From positions 86,242,993 to 86,306,992 of the forward strand of contig CM060952.1 of assembly GCA_030765055.1 (NCBI GenBank): a stretch of 64,000 bases of DNA, given 5' to 3'. Origin of the DNA: Mantis religiosa. Taxonomy: Eukaryota; Arthropoda; Insecta; Mantodea; Mantidae. Made by a program: the position numbers and the translations under genes. This document shows, piece after piece, positions 22,201-36,500 of this stretch. The number at the start of each line of letters is the position of its first letter. Position 1 is the first letter of the stretch. Below the pieces are notes generated by a model. The model was not told the origin of the DNA and did not search any database. It saw only the letters and a list, made by a program, of their open reading frames with translations.

Positions 22201-25200
22201 TATTAAATATACATGCATACACATGATATTACAAACTGTCTGAAGAATGAATGCAAATGTCCAACAGTGGAAGCTTGCTTAAACAATGGATAAGTGATAT
22301 TACATTAACATACCCACTGCATATCCTGTGCATTTCAGCAATACTGGCATGCAGCATTTGAGTCTATTACTAATAGTGAATGAATTTGAATGAAGTCAAA
22401 ATGCAAACACCACAGTGCAAAGTCCTACACTCACAAAGTAGAAAATTAATGTTAAATGTGTTAAAGAGTTTTGTAAAGAAGAGAAATGTTAAGGCCAAAT
22501 TATTCATTAAATAATGTTATAGATAGGACAACAAAGATAGCATGGAAAAGTGAAATGTGAAAAATATAGTGAAAAACGTTCAAAATTCAAAGCGCACAGG
22601 ATAAAAACTCTCAGCACCTGGTAAATATCACCCACATACAAAAAGGTTCAAACTCGATAAGTTTAAAAAATATGTGCACAGAACTTTTCTTGTTTTATGA
22701 AGAGAGAAGAGAAATTCCTACACTACATAAACTCATGAATACTTATTAATTTATAGATGAGTCGTATTTATTACACATCTGCTTCACTTTCGTACTTATT
22801 TTGAGGACATGTTTCGTAAATCATTGTTTGCATCTTCGGCTCTTATGCAACTCTCAAAATAGGTACGAAAGTGAAGCAGATGTGTAATAAATACGACTCA
22901 TCTATAAATTAATAATTATTTCGCTTCACTGTGGTGTTCCAATACAGTAAAATCTCGATATCATGAATGCTGTTAAATAGCCCTTTTATAGGTAAGGAAG
23001 ACACATTCTGGAGAATACTTAAAGGTATGGGATAATAATTTTGCAAGTGCAACAATGTGTCATGTTACGTATTCTGTGCTGATGTTTTGCTCAGATCAGA
23101 TTGTGCTGAACTACATTCCTGCCTAGTGCCATACTAGTGAACATGTCTGTAATGTCAGGTGGTTTGGATGCAATAGTAAACATTTATTGCTTAAATGAAC
23201 ATTATTTTATTGAATTTCTTATTTTAAATCATTTCTAAGCAAAAATATATCATAAAATCTAAGGGTACAGAATCATTTTCTACATGATTATTATAGTATT
23301 AACAGATGAACATGAATTTATCACAGTTAAAAAAATTTGTGAATGCAACGCATATAACTTTCTTTCTCTACCATGTACATAAGTAGGTAGAGCAGGTATT
23401 GCCTTGCAACCAAAAACTTAATATCAAGATTTCATTGGAAATACAAGTTTTGAGGCTGCCCAAGTGCCTTCCAGAGATGAAACACAAAAACCTTCAAGAA
23501 ATTCCCCCACCCTAAACTACTCTTTACATAAGGATGCAAAATACGAAACTATTAACATTGAAACAAACATATTTTGCAAAATTTCTTTTTTCTTAAAAAT
23601 AGATCTAAGAATTTAAACAGAGTGATTTCTATAGAACTAACACATTTATTTATTTCTTTAATCATTCCATTGGAAATTCAATCAATGACCCAATTTTAGC
23701 ACCAAAGTAAGCAGAATGTTCCTTGTCACTAGATGCGCAGATATTTATGTTTTATTCCTAATTGCTATTGCTGGCAGCTGTTTTCAACATTTTGTCATAG
23801 TCAACGTGAAAATGCAGTGCACATTAAATCAACAACTCTTCCTTGTGAAGCAATACTGGATTACGAATTCAATTACAGCAACTCAAAGGGCATACCAGAG
23901 AGAATTTGGTGTTCGCAATCCTCCTAAAAGAAACGCAATACTGGGACTGATAAACTGGAAACAACTGGATCTCTGGTGAGTGAAAAAGGCAAGCATCGTT
24001 CATCTAGGCTTCCCTTGTTATTGACGTAAGAGCGTGACTAAAACAGTCACCCAAAAAGTCATTAACATGTTTGTCGCAGGAAACAGGGTACAACTACTCA
24101 ATGTGTCAGAGAGCTGCAAAAAGTGCAGGCCTAAAGCCATATAGAGTTACGGTTGTTCATAAGCTACAGGAACCAGGTAAGGATAAAAGTTTGAATTACT
24201 ATCCTTGGTTTCAAACATTCATTGTGCAAAATCCTGCCATATTGTCCATCACATGGTTCACAGTTGAAGCATGGTTCCACATGTCATCCATGAAGCACCT
24301 ATGCACCCATTTAAAATCAAGAGTTTGGTGCCCAATATCCACACAGAGAATAGTGGGGCCATTTTTTTTTAACCAGACTGTGAACACTACAGAGTACCAA
24401 CTGATTTTCATGGAGTTTGTTGAGCAACTGGACGATGTAGAGCGGAGTTATTTCTTATAAATATCTTAGTTATAAATATCTAAAGGATATTTTCAGCAAT
24501 ATTAAGCTACATTTCATACATCAAGTGAAACCATGGAAAAAATAGCAAACTTCTTTTGATGACCAGATAATTTCCAGGAACCTGTGGCCACTGAGATCAC
24601 CGGATTTGACATTGCAAGACTTCTTTCTATGGGGTTACTTAAAAGACAGGGTTTACATAACATTTCCCCAGACATTGGACGAACTGAAGCACAACATCAC
24701 ACAGGAGATTCAAGCTATTAACAACAGAGTCCTCCAACAAGTAGCCAGTAATATGGAATGACGTGTTGAGTTGTGCCTTCTGCAGGATAGAGAACATTTT
24801 CAACATTTACTATATAGGTACATAATCTCCCAAAATTCCTCTACATTTTAGATATAATAAGTTGTCGCTAGCACAATTCGTTTTGAAACAATTAATGAAA
24901 GAAATGTGTCAATTTTATATAAATCACTCTCTATTAAAACACCATATGCGTAAGATATTTACATGAAATGTGTTGTGTTTAACACCTGCTTTTACTACAT
25001 GCAGCACTGCAGGCAAGATATTTACTAGAAAATAAAATGTATATCTTGAATTTTCTGGGAACATAAGGGGCACTATTTATATTTTGAGCTTTGGCAACCC
25101 TGAATGTTGTAGGTGCCATGTAACGTTTCCAATGGAAAATTTGACATTGTTGACAATTAATCTACTTCAGACATTTTGTCAACACAGCATCATTTGTTTT

Positions 25201-27468
25201 GTTTACATTAACTTGAAAATTGTGTCTCAACAAAAACATGGAATTAACTCATGAAAATATGCAATGATTCATTAAGACTTTCGACGTAGATTATCAAGAC
25301 AAGAGTACATCAATCAACTAACTTCCACTTTTGACAACAAATCTCCATCCTTTGCCACTGAAATGGTGGTATAACAAATTTAATCGTGGCAGCTGTTCGC
25401 TCAATCATGAAGTTCATGAAGGTCGTCCAAAATAGTTGTTGTGCCTGAAAACATTAGTGCAAAAACTAATAATGAAAGATTGTCATGTGACATATTGTGA
25501 GAATGAGGCAACCCTAAGCATTAGTTTCACCAGCATATATAAAAAAATATTACAGGATTATTTAGCCGTGGAAAAGGTTTGCACTCGTTGGATCCCATAT
25601 AATCTGATGCAATCTCAAACAGATGCTCGTGTTGATTGATATACAAAAATGCTTAAGAAATATAACGACGGTGCCTCAAAAGACATATATAAGATTGTAA
25701 CAGGTGACAAATCATGGATCTATGTATATGAGCCGGAACGTAAACAGCAGTGGACAGTATGGGTGTTTCAAAATAAAGCAAATCCAACAAAAGTTTTTTT
25801 ATTAAAGAAGACATAGTCAAGTTATTAAAAGTGAGATATTTCTTGTATAGAAAATGAGTAGTTGTCAAACATTTTTATGATTACTCACTCAGATGAGATG
25901 TTCTTCATATCCCCAAAAGCGCTTTTCGATCAGGTTTTGATCATCTTCAGTGTGTGTTGACCAGCTACTGAGGTGGAGACGAGCCGAACCTTCCAAGAAA
26001 CTTCTGCTCCTGTGACAGTCATTTGGTTATCTCCTGATTTGTGCTGCCAACTTCTGGGACTGGAACATTGTGGCCGGACACAGGTGGCTGATGGTCATCT
26101 GTGGTGTTGACTGGTTGTAACTGTTTTTCCTCTGGATGTGGGTTAATTGAACTGTCGACCTGTGGTGGCGGATGAAATTCCATTTTTTCTTTTTCCCCCT
26201 CGTTCTCTGGACCAATATTTAAGTTACTGGTTGTTTTTGAGAGATGTGCTTCCTCACTCATATGTTCCTGAGGTAAACTAGATTGGTTGACATATGGGTT
26301 AATTTCAACTGGGTCTAAGTTCTTTAAATTTGTTTCAACGACATCAATGTTGGATGTTTTAACTTTTTTAATAAGTTGTAAAACACTGTTTAATGGTGGT
26401 ATCTCAAAATTCAATCATACCCAAAGATAAAATTAATGAAGCCTTAGAAATTCTCAACAGTCAAGATGAATCCATCAAATTTACTATGGAAATAGAAGAT
26501 CAAGGACTCTTACCTTTTTTGGATTTAAAAATTTCCAAGTACCATAATAAATTGAATTTTGGTATTCATAGGAAAAATACACATGTGGACAATTACATCA
26601 AAGCTAATAACTATAATCCAACATCACATCAACTTGCAGTATTCCATTGTTTAATCCACAGACTTATAAATGTACCTATGCTTGAACAGGAATATCAATT
26701 AGAATACCAACACATCTTGCATGTTGCAAAGATCAATGGCTTTAAAGAATCAACTATATTTAAAATAATTAATGAACATATATACAAAAACCACATAAGT
26801 TCATTTACTACTTTAAAGAAACCAGAAAATACTGTTATCTACAAGAAGTTTACCTATCATCCTTGGGCATTCAACAAATTTAAAAGAATTTTTCATAATT
26901 ATAATATAAAATTAGCCCCAAAGAATAATTTCAACCTTAAGAATCTGCTCAAAAAACCTTTAAGCAACACTATTGATAAATTGAAACTATCTGGAATATA
27001 TAAAATACCATGTGACAATTGTGAAGCATATTATATTGGAAGAACTAAGAGAAATTTAAAAACCCGTCAAACGGAACACCTGAGGAATATAAAACTTAAA
27101 CAAATAGAAAAGTCTGCAGTTGCCAACCATTTCTGGAAACACAACCATGAAATTGGCCAAAGTATACAACTATTGAAACATGTACAAACAGTTAATGAAT
27201 TAGATATTTGGGAAAAAATTTATATCCTAAATAGTGAAACAAAAAACCTTTTGAATTTTGAGATACCACCATTAAACAGTGTTTTACAACTTATTAAAAA
27301 AGTTAAAACATCCAACATTGATGTCGTTGAAACAAATTTAAAGAACTTAGACCCAGTTGAAATTAACCCATATGTCAACCAATCTAGTTTACCTCAGGAA
27401 CATATGAGTGAGGAAGCACATCTCTCAAAAACAACCAGTAACTTAAATATTGGTCCAGAGAACAAGGG

Positions 27469-27502
<34 letters not shown>

Positions 27503-30500
27503 AATTTCATCCGCCACCACAGGTCGACAGTTCAATTAACCCACATCCAGAGGAAAAACAGTTACAACCAGTCAACACCACAGATGACCATCAGCCACCT
27601 GTGTCCGGCCACAATGTTCCAGTCCCAGAAGTTGGCAGCACAAATCAGGAGATAACCAAATGACTGTCACAGGAGCAGAAGTTTCTTGGAAGGTTCGGCT
27701 CGTCTCCACCTCAGTAGCTGGTCAACACACACTGAAGATGATCAAAACCTGATCGAAAAGCGCTTTTGGGGATATGAAGAACATCTCATCTGAGTGAGTA
27801 ATCATAAAAATGTTTGACAACTACTCATTTTCTATCCAACAAAAGTTGTTCGCACTCAAAGCACTTTGAAGCAAATAATTGTCTGCTTGATGGATAGAGT
27901 CAACATGAAAAATTCAATGCCATGGCCAGGATTTGAACCACGGATCTACTGGTTTCCGTCCAGTTGCTCTTAACATTTGAGCTACCATGGTCAACGTGCC
28001 TTCCTGACATTAAATTCTCCAGTTGACTCGTATATTTCCCCGGTAGACCACTAGGGGCTCTCGCATCCGAGATACACCGTTCGTGGCGACTTCCTATTGT
28101 AAGTACTTAAGTCCCAGGCTTCATCATTTAACTCTAATTATTTTAGTTAATTGATGGAAATTAATCATTTCTCCGCACTAGCCGTATATAGGCTAAGATA
28201 TTTGATGGATAGAGTCAACATGAAAAATTCAATGCCATGGCCGGGATTTGAACCACGGATCTACTCAGGCTTCATCATTTAACTCTAATTATTTTAGTTA
28301 ATTGATGGAAATTAATCATTTCTCCGCACTAGCCGTATATAGGCTAAGATATTTGATGGATAGAGTTAACATGAAAAATTCAATGCCATGGCCGGGATTT
28401 GAACCACGGATCTACTGGTTTCCGTCCAGTCGCTCTTAACATTTGAGCTACCATGGTCAACGTGCCTTCCTGACATTAAATTCTCCAGTTGACTCGTATA
28501 TTTCCCCGGTAGACCACTAGGGGCTCTCGCATCCGAGATACACCGTTCGTGGCGACTTACTATTGTAAGTACTTAAGTCCCAGGCTTCATCATTTAACTC
28601 TAATTATTTTAGTTAATTGATGGAAATTAATCATTTCTCCGCACTAGCCGTATATAGGCTAAGATATTTGATGGATAGAGTCAACATGAAAAATTCAATG
28701 CCATGGCCGGTGTATCTCGGATGCGAGAGCCCCTAGTGGTCTACCGGGGAAATATACGAGTCAACTGGAGAATTTAATGTCAGGAAGGCACGTTGACCAT
28801 GGTAGCTCAAATGTTAAGAGCGACTGGACGGAAACCAGTAGATCCGTGGTTCAAATCCCGGCCATGGCATTGAATTTTTCATGTTGACTCTATCCATCAA
28901 ATATCTTAGCCTATATACGGCTAGTGCGGAGAAATGATTAATTTCCATCAATTAACTAAAATAATTAGAGTTAAATGATGAAGCCTGGGACTTAAGTACT
29001 TACAATAGTAAGTCGCCACGAACGGTGTATCTCGGATGCGAGAGCCCCTAGTGGTCTACCGGGGAAATATATGAGTCAACTGAAGAATTTAATGTCAGGA
29101 AGGCACGTTGACCATGGTAGCTCAAATGTTAAGAGCGACTGGACGGAAACCAGTAGATCCGTGGTTCAAATCCTGGCCATGGCATTGAATTTTTCATGTT
29201 GACTCTATCCATCAAATATCTTAGCCTATATACGGCTAGTGCGGAGAAATGATTAATTTCCATCAATTAACTAAAATAATTAGAGTTAAATGATGAAGCC
29301 TGGGACTTAAGTACTTACAACAGTAAGTCGCCACGAATGGTGTATCTCGGATGCAAGAGCCCCTAGTGGTCTACCGGGGAAATATACGAGTCAACTGGAG
29401 AATTTAATGTCAGGAAGGCACGTTGACCATGGTAGCTCAAATGTTAAGAGCGACTGGACGGAAACCAGTAGATCCGTGGTTCAAATCCCGGCCATGGCAT
29501 TGAATTTTTCATGTTGACTCTATCCATCAAATATCTTAGCCTATATACGGCTAGTGCGGAGAAATGATTAATTTCCATCAATTAACTAAAATAATTAGAG
29601 TTAAATGATGAAGCCTGGGACTTAAGTACTTACAATAGTAAGTCGCCACGAACGGTGTATCTCGGATGCGAGAGCCCCTAGTGGTCTACCGGGGAAATAT
29701 ACGAGTCAACTGGAGAATTTAATGTCAGGAAGGCACGTTGACCATGGTAGCTCAAATGTTAAGAGCGACTGGACGGAAACCAGTAGATCCGTGGTTCAAA
29801 TCCCGGCCATGGCATTGAATTTTTCATGTTGACTCTATCCATCAAATATCTTAGCCTATATACGGCTAGTACGGAGAAATGATTAATTTCCATCAATTAA
29901 CTAAAATAATTAGAGTTAAATGATGAAGCCTGGGACTTAAGTACTTACAATAGTAAGTCGCCACGAACGGTGTATCTCGGATGCGAGAGCCCCTAGTGGT
30001 CTACCGGGGAAATATACGAGTCAACTGGAGAATTTAATGTCAGGAAGGCACGTTGACCATGGTAGCTCAAATGATAAGAGCGACTGGACGGAAACCAGTA
30101 GATCCGTGGTTCAAATCCCGGCCATGGCATTGAATTTTTCATGTTGACTCTATCCATCAAATATCTTAGCCTATATACGGCTAGTGCGGAGAAATGATTA
30201 ATTTCCATCAATTAACTAAAATTGTCTGCTTTTTCAGGAAAACTGGCCATGTAGCAACAGTGCCTGTAGAGGAACATAAAACGGTCAATGCCGAATGGTA
30301 CACAACCATTTGTTTGCCAAAGTCTTCGCTGAAGTAAGGAAAACCTACAAGCACCATAGGACCATTCTTCAAGACAATGCGAGCGCACACATATCTTGTG
30401 TAACGACAGAGTATTTGAAGGTTCAAATACATACAGTCCTAATATGGCACCCAATGACTTCTTTTTGTTCCCAAACAACAAGAATAAATTGCATGGACGA

Positions 30501-33500
30501 TTTTCGTCAGCAGAAGAAAACCTTCAAAAACCATGTTTTGGAGGTGTCTCAAGAAGACTGGAATAAATGCTTTGACAAATGGTTCTAATGGATACAAAAG
30601 TGTATGGATCATAAAGGAGTATATTTTGAAAAACAATAAAGCAGTTTTCAATCACAAATTACTTTGTTTTAATTACTAGGCCAAAATATAAATAATGCCC
30701 CTCGTAACCTGCAAAGTCCACTTTATTCAGAAGAAATTTTTAATAACATGCAAACATTAAGCAATAAGTAAAAATATTAACATACAAAAAATGTATTCCT
30801 CTTTAAAACACAATTTATTTCAATAAGCATAAGCCATTACCAAGATGTCCATTATCATTAATCATTCAAACTGTTCCATTCTTCCTCATTGTTTTAAAGT
30901 CCTATCCATGTTCAGCTGCTTCTCATAAGACATAGAAACTGTATGGCAGTGTTAGGTCAGCATACAGCGTCCACTTCTTAAACATATGATTATTGCAATT
31001 ACCTTTAGATATAATGAAATATGTACTGTAGCTATTTCTGCAAACATTTTATCTGTATTAAAATTAAGCAGATAGAAAAATAAGCCTTCATTAGAATGGT
31101 TTGTATACCCATTGATATATAATAATGCAAGTTATGTGAATGTAACACAAGGGTTTTTGTGTGCGTGCACGTGTGCGTGTGTGTGTGTGTGTGTGTGTTC
31201 AACAGACAGATGCAAATGTACAAAGCCTCTTACCTGAAGACATGTGCGAATGAGTGCTGCAAGTCTCTCACATTCATCTCGCCGTGTGCAGTAAACTATC
31301 AGTGATGAACATGAACTAAACCTCTCTCCACGCAGCAAGGAAATAAGAGCCTGATCACGTAGCTTGTCTCTTGACACAGACAGCACCAAATTGTTAGGCA
31401 GTGGAACATCAGACACCACTCCAGCTTCTCCATCAGGTATTCTGAGATGTTCAACTATACTGGAACATGTTACTTTGGTAGCAGTTGCAGTTAAACCCAG
31501 AATGGTGTTTACACCAAGCTTTTCCTTCAGCACCTGGCAAAAACCAATAGAACAAAGTTCATGACTATGCATGTTAAATAACGAAAGTAACAGTTTTAAA
31601 GTAGTATAGCATTTGTTTCAAAGAGTAAAATAAGTTCCAGGGTTTTCCCTTAACCTGAAAGATGAAAGTAGGGTAACTCTAAGCTCTATCACTTTTTATA
31701 ATTTTCTATGAGGAAATATTGTATTCCAACACAATTCAATTTGATTTTTCACTGAAAATAAAGCTTTTGGAAACTCCTGAACCCAGAAAAAGCATTTTAA
31801 GAGAAAGAGGGAGCAAGAAAATAGCTTAGCTCAGAAAGAAAAAGGTGGTATTAAAATTCAGCACATCTACACGGTTTCTGAAAAACGGTTCCGATTTTGA
31901 CTATAATTTCACACATTTAGCATACTGACAGGAGAAATAAAAGGCAACATCGCACTGGGGCTGGTTTTCTCTGAGTCCTCCAGTTTTCCCCAACAGCATT
32001 CCACTAACTACTCCATATCGCCCTCATTCTGTCATCAACTTCTCTCAATCTTATACCGGGCATTGGACTGAACACCCATCCTGGCTTCTCTTTCTCACTG
32101 ATCCAGAGATTCCATTCCTCAACCCGCATAAGGGTTAAGAGGAATAAAAATATCCTGACACCACATAGTGGTATTAGAGGGCAGTTAAAGAAGAGAAATA
32201 AAAGGTATAAAATAAAATCAAATAAAATTTGCATATCTAATAGCCCAGTTTCTGGAATCTCTACCAGGCCTTATTATGCAAACTTCATTTTTAACTTTAT
32301 TAATTTTTAAATCACATTCCACAAAATAGTTTACAAATTTTGCAGATATAATCTACTTACTACCTTAACAAACTAACTAAACCTACAGATTACTGGACTC
32401 CAGTAACCTTACAAATCTACTCATCTAATCTATCTAAAACAGTCTTTCTTCTACTTTACTTCTACACCAACAATATAAATCAAATCTACATTTCTACTAC
32501 AGCTTTAATTGCTATAACAAACTATGAAAGACTGTTTCCTACAATTTTAAAATTTCCTCTTCAACTGGTGTCCATCTCCTGAAGGGACTGGCATCATAGA
32601 TGGAGCTGGTTCGTCAGTTCCAGACATCCGGGTCGTCATCTTTCCTCTTCTGCATATTCATTGTGTCTGTCCGCTCTGATACTGTCCATATATCTCTTCT
32701 GGCTCTCCTAGGATTCTCCTTCATTCTATGGTTTCTGCTCTTCTATCCAATATCCATAACTGGCATCTTCTATTTATCGGTTGTGCCTCTTAAATTAGGT
32801 CAAGTCTGGTAATCTGTATCTTCAGTTTCTCTTGGGCCTATTTCCCTCCGACGATCTCTTAAGTAATATTCTTTTCTCGTAGATTGAAATGTTCCTACAT
32901 TTCTTTCTTGAAGTATTTTGTCGCCGGTTATATGTTCCTCATGGGATATTCTCCGAGACATATTTTCTAAATGTGCATAATCTTCTGCTTCTCTTAAGAT
33001 GTTCCGTAAAAACTTCCTTGAAGTTTCCTTCGACTGTCTTCTACTAGTTCACTATATTTATTGCACTCAAAAATAACATGTTCATGCAAATCTAAATAGT
33101 TACATTGCCCACATAAATCTGAGTTCTTCCCTATTCTTTTTAAATATACATTATATGGGACATGTCCTGAAACAAAGTGAAAAAATCCTTTTGTTGGTTT
33201 TATATGTTCCAATTTTAGCCTCTCTTTAATGTCCGGAAATAAATCATGTACTCTTCTTCCTACGTGTACATTATCCCACTCTTCTTGCCATTCCTGTAAT
33301 AAATAATTTTTCACTTCTTTCTTAGTATTGAATCTTTTTTCCCCATAATTTTAAAAACATTCCCAAATTCTTCCTTCTTTAGCCAGTAAGTTGCACCGCT
33401 TAATCTAATGATATAGTCAATAGGCCAAATTCCCGCTACTATAGTAGGGCCAAAGTAGATGTTTTAGTAGCTCCGCTGCTGCGAAGTAGTATTTGCTCTG

Positions 33501-36500
33501 AGTTTTTCGGATTGAATTTGCACAGGATTTGACCTTTAACCTATGTGCCCATGTACTTGCACCATATCCTATTAAACCTATTACAAAACTCATATGATAT
33601 ATCCTTGTTGCTGTGAAAGGTATTCTACAGCTCTTTTGTACTATTGATGCTAATTTCATGACATTTACTGCCTTTTCTCTTACATACTTCATATGGCTGC
33701 TGAGAAGTAATTTTTCATCCAATTCTATGTCTAAATACTTAAACATTTTGTGTCTTTTTACATTTACATTATAGATTTTAATAGTAGGGTCTCTTTTGAC
33801 TTCTCCCTTAAACATCACATATGCCGATTTATGTGGGGCTAATTTTAATTTGGGTCTGACACACCACTGTTCAAGAGCATCAATTATACGCTTTAATTTC
33901 TGCTCTAATTCTAATCTGTTCTTTGCTTCTAATACAATCATCAAATTGTCAGCATAAGCAATGATATCATATACCTCTTGCATGTTCTCAATTTCCTCTA
34001 CGATCGGTTCAGTTATTACCTGTGGGTAAACTTTACCAATTTCTCTGTCTATTTTTGCTGAAAAGTTTTAGAAATAAACTCTTATATCCGTATAGTAGTT
34101 TCTTTTTTGCTGTTATATAGCCATCTTGGGTAATCCTTGTCTCTCATAGTATTAAAAAGTTCTAGTCACCATAAATTATTGAAAGCTCCCTGAATATCTA
34201 AGAAAACTCCTATCAAATATTTCTGTTCACTTGTATTTATTCGTTTTAGTGCATAGTTTATTGCATCACCCGTGGATTTGTTTTTTCTAAAACCAAATTG
34301 CTTATCACTCACACCTATCATATTCTATACTCCGGGATGTGTTTATATAAAAGTCGTTCCTGTACTTTTCTAAGAGTATTAAGCAAGCAAACTGGCCTAT
34401 ACGATTTTACCTGTGATAGGTCCTTATCTTTCCCTTTCTTATGAATGATTACATTAGCTTCCTTCCAATAAGAGAGGATTTTCCTAAAAATAGGCACTCA
34501 TTTAATAGCCAAATTTTGAATTATCTCTGATACTATTCCATCTGGTCCTAGAAATTTATTTTTCTTTCCTTGCCTAATGGCAAATTTTACTTCGGTGATG
34601 TCATATGGATATAATACTCTTTCTCCCAAGTATTCTTCTTCATAAAGGCGTCCTTTATATTTGTGTTCTTGTAGCTCATCTTCTATCCTAGCCCATGGTA
34701 GTCACTTTTCTAGTAAAAAAATAATTGATTCTTTCCATGTTTTCATTTTTTCTCCATCTTCTTTTTCCAGGGTTGAAATAAATTCTGGTCCTTGTATTTT
34801 CTCCATGATGATCTTATACGGAATACCTCATACGTTATCAGTCAGTTTTTCCTCTGCTTAATTATCCCATGAATTCTTCCTCAAATTTTCCAACTCTATT
34901 TTATAATTTTCTTTTATTTCCCTTTAAATGTTTAAATTCCTGTCCCTTTCTGAATATAATACTGATTTTTGGTAAATTCTTTTAGCTTTCCTCATATTCC
35001 TCTGCAATTTATATAATTTATCATTCCATAGGCCGCTCACTTTTTTATCATTTACCTTTTTAGGTACAACTTTCGTAATTACTTCTTGAATTCTATTAGT
35101 TATAATTTTGGCCATATTGTTCATATCTATCATATTGTAAATATTTGGTACATCAAATTCTTCCCGTACTTTATCCCACTCTACCTTTTTAAAGTTATAT
35201 CTGGTCTCTTTCCTTACACATTCATATTCTGACTTCAGTATTACCTCATAATCGAAAATGATTAGATTATGATTTCTTATCATTTGATTTTCTGTAACCT
35301 TCCAATTAAAAATGAGTTTTGATATATTTCCCTTAGTTAAGGTTATGTCTATATTTACTTCTGCTCCAGCTCGATTTTTAAAGGTGTATACCTTATTGTG
35401 CTCATTTATAACTATTAAGTTGTACATACAGTATGTGCAATTTATCTTGAGCGTTCGTCTCCCAAGTCCTCACTCGGTAGGTTTCAGCTAACTCCGTAAA
35501 CACAGATGACAACTTAGAAACATGAAATGCGCTATACTAGTACACCAAACTAGTACACTGACATCTAGTGACTAATATGCTAAGCTTTTACATGCGCTAT
35601 TTGTTTTCTGTGTGCATTCGTTTTGTGCAAGTTTGAGGTTAATTACTACAGCTTAATCAGTTTGTAATTAAGGCTGAGGGCACACCAAACTCATCATCAT
35701 TTGTACCTTCCAAGCAACGAACTCTGACTCGGAAACATGCACGTATAGTCGTGCATAGTGATGGCCGCAAAATAATAGCGAAAGTTGCGATATAGAAAAG
35801 GATAACAACCAGTTAATGTTCCCACTCAGCAAATCAATAGAACGAATTGCTGCTTACAGAGGAAAAAGTGTCATCACTGTCAGGCGTATTAAATCGTTTT
35901 GTACATCTCATCCCAATGAATCTCCAAAAACACCAGGAAAAAGCAGGTAGGTAAGGCTGTGATCTGTATATGGTAATGACTAATAGTGATGTTTTCTTTC
36001 TTTCTTCTTTCCTCTTCAATCCTTTCCTTTTTGGCTTCCTCCTTTTCCTTATATCTTGCTCTTTTATCCTTCTTTTTCTCTTGCTCTGAGCCCTTTGTAT
36101 ATTTCTACATAGCTTTCTATTTCCCTCCATTACCAAAGCTACACCGGTATTTAATAGAGGCCAACGAACCTAGGAGCAAGACTTACGTTTGTTGTGGATG
36201 TTATAGTTCTCGAAAATGGACACACTATTATTCGTTTACCTCCGTATAACTGTGATCTGAATGCAATTGAACTGGCGTGGGCAATATTAAAGAACGTTTT
36301 CAGGGAACACAACGTTACTGGTGATATGTTAGCCACAAATCTGCAGAAACTTGCTGTAGAAGCATTCTCTTCTGTAACTGCGACGGGTTGGGAAGGATAC
36401 TGCAAGAACTGGAAATTAAATATTGGAGAAATAATGGTGTAATTGAAAATGCGATTGATGAAATTATCAACAGATCAGAGGATACTAGCGATGAAACTGA

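Larger units (their letters stand above)
25782..27847 (+). mobile_element. PLE 4 with inverted arms and 14-bp target duplication
   Basis: ATCCAACAAAAGTT at 25782-25795 and 27834-27847 borders a 2038-bp insertion in the mariner transposase. The left arm (25852-26410) is an inverted partial copy of the right end (27280-27833). The coding strand is plus from about 26400. Confidence 0.92.
25238..30588 (+). pseudogene. Mariner transposase, fragmented
   Basis: Blocks in order: KWWYNKFNRGSCSLNHEVHE followed by GRPK (25360-25430); KMLKKYNDGASKDIYKIVTG and DKSWIYVYEPERKQQWTVW (25650-25780, the GDKSWI motif with first catalytic Asp); VRTQSTLKQIIVCF (27850-27885); FRKTGHVATVPVEEHKTVNA and EWYTT (30232-30305); then HRTILQDNASAHIS (second catalytic Asp) and WHPMTSFCSQTTRINCMDDF. 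This is the Mos1-like mariner layout. In-frame stops and insertions make it non-functional. Confidence 0.85.
25064..30704 (+). mobile_element. Mariner element interrupted by two nested insertions
   Basis: The left end has AGGGGCACTATTTATATTTT. The right end, read inward, has AGGGGCATTATTTATATTTT and is flanked by TA at 30705-30706. The transposase is split into three parts by a PLE (25796-27833) and by the inverted 315-bp repeat array (27889-30219). Removing both leaves about 1.27 kb, the normal mariner size. The left TA has mutated. Confidence 0.85.

Noticed and set aside
27889..30219. Possible CRISPR-like or satellite array, and tRNA gene cluster
   Set aside because: Units are 315 bp, in two orientations, with no spacers; the tRNA-like parts have mismatched arms and a C where U33 is expected, so they are repeats, not tRNA genes.
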